The translations under genes were made by a program, and so were the position numbers. The notes under the pieces were generated by a model that saw only the letters and a list, made by a program, of their open reading frames with translations, was not told the DNA's origin and made no database searches. Source: Candidatus Cloacimonadota bacterium (GTDB lineage Bacteria; Cloacimonadota; Cloacimonadia; Cloacimonadales; TCS61). From it: a stretch of 9,512 bases of DNA. The stretch is taken from NCBI GenBank assembly GCA_030596265.1, contig JAUVKM010000058.1:1-9512 (forward strand), read 5' to 3'. Shown piece after piece: positions 1 through 6,153 of this stretch. Each line of letters opens with the position of its first letter. Positions within the stretch are counted from its first letter, which is position 1.

Positions 1-1167
1 ATCCTGCTCAATTGCTCCCGATTCTCTCAAATCGGAAAGTTTAGGTCTTTTGTCATCCCTGTTTTCAAGGCCACGATTCAATTGGGACCAAGCTATTACC
101 GGTATACCACTCTCTTTTGCCAGAATTTTAAGGTAACGAGAAATTTCTGATATTTCCTGCTGTCTGTTTTCCCTGTTACGACTGGCAGACATAAGCTGCA
201 TGTAATCAATAATTATGAGATCGAGTCCCTTTAATTCTGCCTTCAAACGCCTTGTTTTTGCTCTAATATCCAGGATCGTATTAGAGCCGCTATCATCAAT
301 ATATATTTCCTTATCGGAAAGAACTTCAGCAGCTCCGGCAATTCGAAGCATCTTCTTCTGATTCATACCGAACCCTTTAAGCATATTGTCCATGCTAACT
401 TCAGAAGCTGAACTCATCATCCTCATGAGAAGCTCATTACTCTCCATCTCCATCGTGAATATTCCAATTTTTTTATCATATTGTATGGCGGCATTACTAG
501 CCAAATTTAAAGCAAAGGACGTCTTACCCATTGCCGGTCTGGCAGCAACAATAATAAGCTGTCCAGGACGTAACCCTCCAAGCTTCCTATCTAGATCTAT
601 AAAGCCGGTTGGTACTCCTAAAACACTTTTTTTAGAGGCTGCGGTTTCTTCAATATTCTTAACAGTTTTAGAAATAATTTTATGAATCCACTCAAAAGAT
701 TTTCGGTTTGGTCGCTCAGCAATATCGAAGATCATCTGTTCTGCTTCATCAACAATATCATCAGTGTCTCTATCAGATACATAGCATCCTTCGATGATTT
801 TATTAGAAGCTTCTATAAGTTGTCTCAGCAATGCCTTTTTAAGTACGATATCGGAATGATATTCAATATTTGCACTACTCAAAACAACATCAGATAATTC
901 ATTAATGAACGCTTCTCCACCAACTGCTTCAAGCTGTTTACCGATCTTAAGCTTATCAATTAGCGTAATGATATCAATTTCAATATTATTCTCAAATAGA
1001 TCACAAATTGTCTTGAAGATGATCTGATGCACTTTACGGTAGAAATGTTCTACATCAAGCATCTCAATTGCTTTTGCAACAGAATAGTTATCTATCATCA
1101 TTGCAGAAAGAACTGCAGCTTCCGCATTAATATCGTTTGGTACTTGTCTTTCAATTCTCTTCGCCAT
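1..1167 (-). CDS. dnaB: Replicative DNA helicase DnaB, C-terminus cut off by the window edge
   Basis: This is the hexameric ATP-driven helicase that unwinds DNA at the replication fork and loads primase. The 389 visible codons run from ATG at 1167 to the window edge and end at the family motif RESGAIEQD. Residues 1-105 or so match the DnaB N-terminal domain (NDINAEAAVLSAMMID), which is followed by a linker and the RecA-like domain from about residue 180. Walker A is ARPAMGKTS with K215, the catalytic Glu is E240 in FTMEME, Walker B is LIIIDYMQL with D321, and the SQLNR motif has Q362. Full-length DnaB is usually around 450 residues, so roughly the last 60-70, including the arginine-finger region, lie outside. 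An AGGA ribosome site ends 5 bases before the ATG. There is no intein at the Walker A site, a common insertion point. The 112-base gap from udg and a possible own promoter suggest it may be transcribed separately. Confidence 0.96.
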   Translation of the reverse strand, partial: MAKRIERQVPNDINAEAAVLSAMMIDNYSVAKAIEMLDVEHFYRKVHQIIFKTICDLFENNIEIDIITLIDKLKIGKQLEAVGGEAFINELSDVVLSSANIEYHSDIVLKKALLRQLIEASNKIIEGCYVSDRDTDDIVDEAEQMIFDIAERPNRKSFEWIHKIISKTVKNIEETAASKKSVLGVPTGFIDLDRKLGGLRPGQLIIVAARPAMGKTSFALNLASNAAIQYDKKIGIFTMEMESNELLMRMMSSASEVSMDNMLKGFGMNQKKMLRIAGAAEVLSDKEIYIDDSGSNTILDIRAKTRRLKAELKGLDLIIIDYMQLMSASRNRENRQQEISEISRYLKILAKESGIPVIAWSQLNRGLENRDDKRPKLSDLRESGAIEQD

Positions 1168-1205
1168 AATTTTCCTATTTAAAATATAATTATTAATCAA
1201 TTTTT

Positions 1206-1214
1206 ATTATGGCA
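1206..1214 (-). promoter_or_regulatory. Possible extended -10 promoter for dnaB
   Basis: In the 112-base gap before dnaB the minus strand reads TGCCATAAT, a TGn extension followed by a hexamer matching five of six bases of TATAAT. It ends about 38 bases before the dnaB ATG, a reasonable distance for a short leader. No -35 element at normal spacing is convincing (TTGCAC is too close). The gap is very AT-rich, so chance matches are likely. The call rests on sequence similarity only. Confidence 0.25.
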
Positions 1215-1279
1215 GAAATTGTGCAACTATTTTTTTAATATTATTAAGATAAGATGTAAATGAAATTTGAAGATTATTG

Positions 1280-1918
1280 TTAGAAGTAATCTTTTTGTAG
1301 GTTCTGAAGATCGATCCAGGCAAATTTCTTCCAACTTGGATTCCTCAGTAAAGCAGAAGGATGATATGAAACATATGTTTTTATTTCTCTAAAATTATAA
1401 GTTTGCTGTCTGAATGCTTTCAAGGTCTGATCAATTTCTAATAATGTAACCGCTGCAACCTTCCCAAGCATGAGAATTAATTCCGGTTGGATTATGGAGA
1501 TCTGTTCTTCCAGATACGGAAGACAGGCACTTTTCTCTTCCGGTAACGGGTTACGATTATCAGGTGGACGGCATTTAACAATATTGGTAATATAAACTTC
1601 ATCACGAGAGAGATTTATTGCACTCAGCATTTTTGTAAGCAATTGCCCTGATCTTCCTACAAAGACCTTTCCCATTCTATCCTCATCGGCACCAGGACCT
1701 TCTCCAATTATCAAGAGCTTGGCATCAGGATTCCCATTCCCATAACAAAATTTATTACGCCCTGAATGTAATGCGCACTTCGTGCAAGTATGATATTTTT
1801 CTTCAAGTTCTTTAAGTAATTCTGCTTTATTTATCCCAATTGGGGGTTTAACAAAAATATCTTGAATACCTGATAATTTCAAGTATTCAAGATATTGTTT
1901 AATAGCCTTATTATACAA
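1280..1918 (-). CDS. Family 4 (Fe-S) uracil-DNA glycosylase
   Basis: It removes uracil from DNA to start base-excision repair of deaminated cytosine or misincorporated dUMP. The 212-residue product has the family 4 signatures: motif GEGPGADED at residues 72-80, a VFVGRSGQLL segment at 85-94, and the second active-site motif HPSALLRNP at 186-194. Four cysteines are placed to hold a 4Fe-4S cluster: C45 and C48 (CxxC), C116 in KCRPPDNRNP and C132, with 15 residues between the last two. A fifth cysteine, C58, is extra. The roughly 40-residue N-terminal extension before the first cysteine is common in this family. No ATG occurs before the active site, so the start is taken as TTG at 1918, with a weak TTGAG ribosome site six bases upstream. 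It begins 15 bases after the rpoZ stop, so it is very likely co-transcribed. The SPO1 DNA polymerase-related name sometimes seen in databases refers to the same family. Confidence 0.93.
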   Translation of the reverse strand: MYNKAIKQYLEYLKLSGIQDIFVKPPIGINKAELLKELEEKYHTCTKCALHSGRNKFCYGNGNPDAKLLIIGEGPGADEDRMGKVFVGRSGQLLTKMLSAINLSRDEVYITNIVKCRPPDNRNPLPEEKSACLPYLEEQISIIQPELILMLGKVAAVTLLEIDQTLKAFRQQTYNFREIKTYVSYHPSALLRNPSWKKFAWIDLQNLQKDYF

Positions 1919-1933
1919 ATGTATCTCAATAGA

Positions 1934-2167
1934 TTATGTTACATCTTCTTCGTCGTCTTCAACTTCCACAACATAATCCGGAATATCATTTGCTGCGATA
2001 TGTACCAAAGCATTTGTAGTAACTTTACCTTGCAATACTCTTTTAATAGAAAATGGTAAATTACTAATTCTTTCTGCTTCCAGATTTGCCAAAAGCAAGA
2101 AAAGATAAGTCATATTATTGTCTTCCAGAAATTTTTCTACAATTCGTGAATCACCATTATTGTTCAT
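1934..2167 (-). CDS. rpoZ: RNA polymerase omega subunit (divergent)
   Basis: Omega is the small subunit that helps fold and assemble the beta' subunit of RNA polymerase. The 77-residue product keeps the shape of the family. A first helix reads TYLFLLLANLEAERIS at residues 20-35, equivalent to the usual FxLVxxAAxRARQL stretch. This is followed by KVTTNALVHIAA at 48-59, equivalent to the KxTxxALxEIA segment, and then a very acidic tail (EVEDDEEDV). Sequence similarity to well-known omegas is modest, so the call leans partly on position: gmk-rpoZ is a widely conserved gene pair. The ATG follows the gmk stop codon with no gap, and its ribosome site GGAGGA lies in the last codons of gmk, which points to translational coupling. 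It could be a related omega-like protein, but no other family fits better. Confidence 0.8.
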   Translation of the reverse strand: MNNNGDSRIVEKFLEDNNMTYLFLLLANLEAERISNLPFSIKRVLQGKVTTNALVHIAANDIPDYVVEVEDDEEDVT

Positions 2168-2779
2168 TTATCCTCCATAATACTCTTCTATATTAATATA
2201 TCTTTCAATTTTATTTTCTTCAGCTTTAATTATTGTTTCAATATCATTAACTGCTTTATCAAAGTCATCATTAATTACAAGATACTGAAAATCTCTGATC
2301 TCCTGAATTTCTTTTTCTGCAGACTCTAACCTAACTTGAATTACTGCATCAGAATCAGTTCCTCTTCCCTTTAACCTTTCCAGCCAAATTTCTCTGGATG
2401 GCGGAAGAATGAAAATCGTTATGTGATCAACATCTGATTTCATGATCTGCTTTGCGCCCTGTACATCAATATCCATTATGATATTGTTTTTCTTTAGCAC
2501 GTTATTAATGTAACTTTTAGAAGTTCCATACCAATAGCCATGAACTATTGCAGACTCAAGAAAATCATCTGATTTTTTCATCTCCAAAAACTTATTTTCT
2601 GAAATAAAATTATAATGAACTCCATCAACTTCGTTGTTGCGAGCTTTTCTTGTTGTGAATGAAATAGAATATTTTATCTCATTATTTTCTGCTAGTATTT
2701 TTGTGAAGATAGCAGTCTTCCCACCACCGGATGGTGAAATGAGAATGATTAAAAATTTACGTTTATTATCCTTGCTCAA
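2168..2779 (-). CDS. gmk: Guanylate kinase
   Basis: It phosphorylates GMP (and dGMP) to GDP with ATP in the cytoplasm, feeding GTP and c-di-GMP pools. The 203-residue length is normal. The P-loop is ISPSGGGKT at residues 14-22 with K21; a Ser replaces the first Gly/Ala of the common S(A/G)PSGxGKS form. The GMP-binding segment SISFTTRKARNNE at 38-50 contains R44 and R47. Further motifs are FLESAIVHGYWYGTS at 73-87, where the usual GN(Y/H)YGT is altered to GYWYGT, MDIDVQGA at 102-109, and FILPPSREIWLERLKGRGTDS at 123-143 with the lid arginines. No ATG or GTG is available before the P-loop, so the start is TTG at 2779, 11 bases after the gcvH stop. The nearest purine-rich site, AGAAGG, is about 15 bases upstream, which is long, so initiation may depend on coupling to gcvH. 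Confidence 0.95.
   Translation of the reverse strand: MSKDNKRKFLIILISPSGGGKTAIFTKILAENNEIKYSISFTTRKARNNEVDGVHYNFISENKFLEMKKSDDFLESAIVHGYWYGTSKSYINNVLKKNNIIMDIDVQGAKQIMKSDVDHITIFILPPSREIWLERLKGRGTDSDAVIQVRLESAEKEIQEIRDFQYLVINDDFDKAVNDIETIIKAEENKIERYINIEEYYGG
2171..2176 (-). promoter_or_regulatory. Ribosome binding site of rpoZ inside the end of gmk
   Basis: The last two sense codons of gmk, GGA GGA (Gly-Gly), form a near-perfect Shine-Dalgarno sequence. Only the gmk TAA separates it from the rpoZ ATG. Ribosomes finishing gmk are therefore well placed to start rpoZ, and the C-terminal glycines of Gmk may be constrained by this signal. Confidence 0.8.
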
Positions 2780-2790
2780 AATTGTGTACT

Positions 2791-3168
2791 TTAGCCTTCT
2801 ATTAATTGCTTATATTTTTCTGCACTTAGCAGATCTTCAAGTTCATTTTTATCACTGAGTTTTACTTTCATGATCCATCCATCTCCAAAAGCATCGTTAT
2901 TTATGGTTTCCGGTGTATCTTCTAGATCTTCGTTAATTGCAATAACTTCTCCGCTAATCGGAGAGAGAATATCTTCAACGGCTTTCACAGCTTCAATAGA
3001 ACCAAAACCATCTCCTTTTTCCAAGTTATCTCCAACTTCAGGAAGTTCCACATAAACAATATCACCAAGTTCGTGTTGAGCAAAGTCAGTAATACCTATC
3101 ACAGCTTCATCACCAATAACTTCTACCCATTCATGAGTTTCGGTATAGAGCAAATTATCTTTAACCAT
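2791..3168 (-). CDS. gcvH: Glycine cleavage system H protein (lipoyl carrier)
   Basis: This is a small carrier whose lipoyl-lysine arm shuttles the aminomethyl group between the P, T and L proteins of the glycine cleavage system. The product is 125 residues, close to the usual 125-130. The lipoylation site is K62 in GSIEAVKAVEDILSPISGE, matching the family pattern ES(V/A)KA. The N-terminal YTETHEWV and the ITDFAQHELGDIVYVELPEVG segment are also diagnostic. The reading frame opens four codons further upstream at a TTG (3180), but that TTG overlaps the ribosome site. The ATG at 3168, preceded by GGAGGA and four bases, is clearly the real start. No gcvT, gcvP or lipoate gene is in view. Instead the gene heads a cluster with gmk, rpoZ and a uracil glycosylase, so whether it serves glycine cleavage or another lipoyl role cannot be told here. 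Confidence 0.96.
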   Translation of the reverse strand: MVKDNLLYTETHEWVEVIGDEAVIGITDFAQHELGDIVYVELPEVGDNLEKGDGFGSIEAVKAVEDILSPISGEVIAINEDLEDTPETINNDAFGDGWIMKVKLSDKNELEDLLSAEKYKQLIEG

Positions 3169-3172
3169 TATT

Positions 3173-3178
3173 TCCTCC
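3173..3178 (-). promoter_or_regulatory. Ribosome binding site that fixes the gcvH start
   Basis: A GGAGGA sequence lies four bases before the ATG at 3168. It overlaps the alternative in-frame TTG at 3180, which rules that TTG out as the start and removes four residues (MEEI) from a longest-frame reading. Confidence 0.85.
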
Positions 3179-3191
3179 AATATTTTTTTGC

Positions 3192-3222
3192 GTTATGCAT
3201 TCAAACAGCGTTATTGTGTCAA
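3192..3222 (-). promoter_or_regulatory. Likely promoter of the gcvH-gmk-rpoZ-udg cluster
   Basis: On the minus strand a perfect TTGACA (3222-3217), itself inside the doublet TTGACTTGACA, lies in the 106 bases between the HD-GYP gene and gcvH. The -10 is poorer: CATAAC at 3197-3192 matches four of six bases at a spacing of 19, or TGCATA at a spacing of 17. The predicted start would leave a leader of about 15-20 bases before gcvH. The -35 is the strong part of this call. A Bacteroidetes-type TTTG/TAnnTTTG promoter was looked for and not found. Confidence 0.45.
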
Positions 3223-3274
3223 GTCAAGTTTTGTATTTTCATAGTATGTAATTAATTATTAATATAATAATGAA

Positions 3275-4633
3275 TTATGCGGGAAAAGAGAACTCTTTAT
3301 TTTTGAACAGGTCCAAACAAGCCTCAGCCACTTCTACATCGTATAGTATACCCTTCTTGGTAGCTATTTCATTCAGGGCATATTCTAATCCTAAAGAAGG
3401 TCTGTACGGACGATGAGAAGCTATTGCTTCCACAACATCAGCAACCGAAATGATTCGGGCTTCTATTAATATTTTATTACCCTTAAGTCCATTCGGATAA
3501 CCACTGCCATTAATTCTTTCTTGATGCTGCAAAACAATTTCTGCTACCGGCCATGGAAAATTGATAGTCGAGAGAATCTCAAAGCCAGCATGAGGATGTG
3601 TTTTAATAAGGTCGAATTCCGCATTTGTTAATCTGCCTGGTTTACTTAATATTTCCGCAGGAACATTTATTTTTCCAATATCGTGTACAATTGCTGCAAT
3701 TCTTAATCCATCAGCTTTAGTTTTTTCTAACCCCATTTTTGCTGCAATCGCATTTGCCAAAAGCGAAACTCTTCGCTGGTGACCAGCAGTATAAGGGTCT
3801 CTTTTTTCAACTGCTGAGACAAGACCATTTACAGTTTCTTCCATTAATTCCTGCAAACGATAGAAGCTATCCTTTAATGCAGTTATATCAATGGATACAC
3901 CCAAAAGGACATCCGGAATATCGGGTGAATCCAGTGGAACTTTTGTAGTTTGAAACCAGATTGTTTTACCATTTTCTAAAGAAAATGATTCTTCTGGTAT
4001 TAATATTTTTTTCTTACCATTAATAACATTGAGATCATCTTTTACAATACTCTCTAAATCTACGGTTTTGATCTTTGATCTTGCTATTAATTCTCTATCT
4101 GTTTTTCCTATCATTTTTTTTGGTTTTGTATTATATAATTCTGCAAAAGAATCATTAACCATTAAATATTTTCCATCCTTATCTTTAACAAAAATATTAT
4201 TAGGGACGGTATCGATAACCTTCAATAGAAAATTCCTGTTTTTTCTGAGTCTTTTTTCCATTTTAGATTTATAAAATGCCATCTCTATTGTTGCACGTAA
4301 TTCTCTATCTTCAAACGGTTTAATTAAGTAACCAAAAGGTGATGATTCTGCGGCTTGCTCTAAGATCTTTTCATCAGAATAGGCAGTTAGGAAAACAATA
4401 GGTATTTCAAATTCCTGATAGACCTGTTTTGCTGCTTCAATCCCGTTAATATTGCCTTCTATCATGATATCCATCAGTATCAAGTCTGGTTTAAGTTCTT
4501 CAGCTTTTCTAATAGCTATTTCACCGCTGGCAACGATCTCGGGAACCTCATAATTGAATTTTAATAAAGTACTCTTAATATCCTCAGCAATGATCTTTTC
4601 ATCTTCAACTATGAGTATTCTTCTTTTTCTCAT
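3275..4633 (-). CDS. Response regulator REC-PAS-HD-GYP, predicted c-di-GMP phosphodiesterase
   Basis: It probably hydrolyses c-di-GMP in response to phosphorylation by an unseen histidine kinase. The receiver domain (about residues 1-122) has acidic E10/D11, phospho-acceptor D55, T83 and K105, all the expected positions. A PAS domain follows at about 132-252 (NIFVKDKDGKYLMVNDSFAE), then an HD-GYP domain at about 262-447. In the last, H285, H317/D318 (VHDIGKINVP), H346 (THPHAG), D399 (SVADVVEA) and the GYP loop HQERINGSGYPNGLKG at 370-385 are visible. The second His of the usual HHE is Q371 and the usual Asp before GxGYP is N375. These are variants met elsewhere in the family, and they may mean two rather than three metals. 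No membrane segment is seen, so it is cytoplasmic. The ATG is 5 bases after the stop of the GGDEF gene, with AGG eight bases before it, so the two form one operon. Confidence 0.93.
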   Translation of the reverse strand: MRKRRILIVEDEKIIAEDIKSTLLKFNYEVPEIVASGEIAIRKAEELKPDLILMDIMIEGNINGIEAAKQVYQEFEIPIVFLTAYSDEKILEQAAESSPFGYLIKPFEDRELRATIEMAFYKSKMEKRLRKNRNFLLKVIDTVPNNIFVKDKDGKYLMVNDSFAELYNTKPKKMIGKTDRELIARSKIKTVDLESIVKDDLNVINGKKKILIPEESFSLENGKTIWFQTTKVPLDSPDIPDVLLGVSIDITALKDSFYRLQELMEETVNGLVSAVEKRDPYTAGHQRRVSLLANAIAAKMGLEKTKADGLRIAAIVHDIGKINVPAEILSKPGRLTNAEFDLIKTHPHAGFEILSTINFPWPVAEIVLQHQERINGSGYPNGLKGNKILIEARIISVADVVEAIASHRPYRPSLGLEYALNEIATKKGILYDVEVAEACLDLFKNKEFSFPA

Positions 4634-4638
4634 GAAGA

Positions 4639-5979
4639 TTACCTACTTTTTGCAGAATTCCGTTTATCGATGTACATTTTGTTATCAGCTTCTTTTATGA
4701 TCTCTTCAGTACTTTTATTCAATTCAATGTTCCAAAAAGCACTGCCAATGGCAAAATTTACCGGAAATGGGAGTTTACTTTTTTTATTGGAATCAACGAT
4801 CTTTTTTCTCAACCTGTTCTCAACAATTTTAACTTCTTTTCCGGTTTGCGGAAGCATTACTAAGAATTCATCTCCTCCACTGCGGATAACATTATCAGTT
4901 TCACGTGCTTGAGATACAAGCAGATCAGCTACAAATTTTAATGCTTTATCTCCCATGTTATGACCATGTTCATCATTTATTTTCTTAAGATTATTTATAT
5001 CTATTACAATAAATCCGATATCATTTTTGTATCTTTTCGCAAGTTTTACTTCATATTTTATTGCTTGATTGTAATAGAGTCTGTTATATACATTTGTAAG
5101 CGGATCAATAACTGCTTTCTTTTTAAGAAGGTTCTCATAATCAATTCTTTTTAACGCTTCATTTGTGTGTTTGAAAAGAATAGAGAGCATTTCTGCTAAT
5201 TCATCATTGAAAGCCTCTTCGCTATTTGAAACTGCAAAAAAGATATCTTCATCGCCAATTCTACAGCCTACAACCGAACCAATATCCTCCCAGTTTGGTT
5301 CAATAGCTGCAAGTTCTAATTGCTTTGAATAGATGCACATTCCATTTGAACTAAATACTTCTCCTGCAATACCTTCTGTAATATTATATTTAGCTTTGAA
5401 GATTATTAGAGGTTCTTCTGTTTGTAAAACCAGTTGATTTTTTTGTCTTCTGTAAAAAACAAAATCGGAAATACTAAAGATATTCTCCAATGCATTTCCT
5501 GTCTCTTTGAAAATGCTTTTCCTACTTTCGCAAGTTGCCAGATCAATTGCAACACTATGAAGTTTCTCAATTTTATATTTTGCTTCTTTTAGCGCCCTAT
5601 CTAGTTGTGATTTATGAAGAGCCATCTCTATAGTATAGTATAATTCCTTATCTTCAAATGGTTTTGTAATATAGCCATAAGGTGCAGTTAACTTGGCTTT
5701 ATTAATTCTCCTAGGGTTGGAATAAGCTGTAACATATATCACCGGTATGTTGTATACTTGCTGTATTGTATCAGTGATATCGATACCATCAAGTTTGCCC
5801 TCAAGCATTATATCAACCAGAACTAGATCCGGTTTGGTTATTTCTATCTTTTGAATTGCAGCTTCTCCAGTTTTAGCAATATCAACGATATTATATCCAA
5901 ACTTCTCTAAAGTTACTTTTACACCATTAGCAATTATGAGTTCATCTTCAACTATCAAAATATTTATCCGCTTCTTCAT
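4639..5979 (-). CDS. Response regulator REC-GAF-GGDEF, predicted diguanylate cyclase
   Basis: It probably makes c-di-GMP from two GTP, controlled by receiver phosphorylation and perhaps by a GAF ligand. The receiver (about residues 1-122) has E11/D12, phospho-acceptor D56, T84 and K106. A short coiled linker leads to a GAF domain at about 140-275 (GIAGEVFSSNG, then EAFNDELAEML). The GGDEF domain occupies about 288-440, opening with DPLTNVYNR. Its catalytic signature SGGDEF at 367-372 is intact, the metal site D327 is present, and N335 and D344 sit in INDEHGHNMGD. RETD (359-362) lies exactly five residues before GGDEF, the arrangement of the inhibitory I-site, so product feedback is likely. 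A GGAG ribosome site lies seven bases before the ATG. It is first in a two-gene operon with the HD-GYP regulator, and its receiver is clearly paralogous to that protein's. Confidence 0.94.
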   Translation of the reverse strand: MKKRINILIVEDELIIANGVKVTLEKFGYNIVDIAKTGEAAIQKIEITKPDLVLVDIMLEGKLDGIDITDTIQQVYNIPVIYVTAYSNPRRINKAKLTAPYGYITKPFEDKELYYTIEMALHKSQLDRALKEAKYKIEKLHSVAIDLATCESRKSIFKETGNALENIFSISDFVFYRRQKNQLVLQTEEPLIIFKAKYNITEGIAGEVFSSNGMCIYSKQLELAAIEPNWEDIGSVVGCRIGDEDIFFAVSNSEEAFNDELAEMLSILFKHTNEALKRIDYENLLKKKAVIDPLTNVYNRLYYNQAIKYEVKLAKRYKNDIGFIVIDINNLKKINDEHGHNMGDKALKFVADLLVSQARETDNVIRSGGDEFLVMLPQTGKEVKIVENRLRKKIVDSNKKSKLPFPVNFAIGSAFWNIELNKSTEEIIKEADNKMYIDKRNSAKSR

Positions 5980-6035
5980 TATTTAACTCCAAACGCAATG
6001 ATAGTAATTTTGCTTCACAAATATTACATAACCAA

Positions 6036-6063
6036 TATTTATAATTTTAACATATTATTGCAA
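6036..6063 (-). promoter_or_regulatory. Weak candidate promoter of the c-di-GMP regulator pair
   Basis: In the 167 AT-rich bases between the surface-protein stop and the GGDEF gene, the minus strand has TTGCAA (6063-6058), followed by TAAATA after 16 bases or TATAAA after 14. Either is only a partial match to a sigma-70 type promoter. A promoter is expected here because a terminator-like hairpin lies just upstream and the operon starts at 5979. The exact site is uncertain. Confidence 0.22.
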
Positions 6064-6129
6064 GTTATTTTTATTCTACTGGAAAATTATTAGAATGTTT
6101 GAATTTTTGATAATTTTATTGAGAATGGA

Positions 6130-6153
6130 AAAATGACATAGATTTGTCATTTT
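6130..6153 (-). terminator. Hairpin terminator overlapping the stop codon of the surface-protein gene
   Basis: Positions 6130-6138 (AAAATGACA) and 6145-6153 (TGTCATTTT) form a perfect 9-base inverted repeat with a 6-base loop. Read on the minus strand it ends in TTTTT. The TGA stop codon (6149-6147) lies within the 5' arm. GC content of the stem is low, so termination may be leaky. Its position exactly at the gene end supports the call. Confidence 0.6.

Noticed and set aside
386..897. Plus-strand open frames of 99 and 71 codons
   Set aside because: They lie wholly opposite the conserved dnaB coding sequence, have no family resemblance and no ribosome site, so they are antisense shadows.
1270..1293. 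Inverted repeat AAGATTA/TAATCTT around the udg stop codon as a terminator
   Set aside because: It has seven weak pairs, a 10-base loop and no T-tract behind it on the minus strand, so read-through into dnaB cannot be excluded.
3169..3180. Longer gcvH start at TTG 3180
   Set aside because: The TTG overlaps the GGAGGA ribosome site that serves the ATG at 3168. The added MEEI is not part of the family.
2634..3255. Plus-strand frames of 60-74 codons opposite gmk and gcvH
   Set aside because: They are antisense to strongly conserved proteins, and the translations look like low-complexity reverse complements.
3256..3270. Inverted repeat TTATTA-ATA-TAATAA after the HD-GYP gene as a terminator
   Set aside because: The stem is only A-T pairs with a 3-base loop and no following T-run. 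In such AT-rich sequence it is expected by chance.
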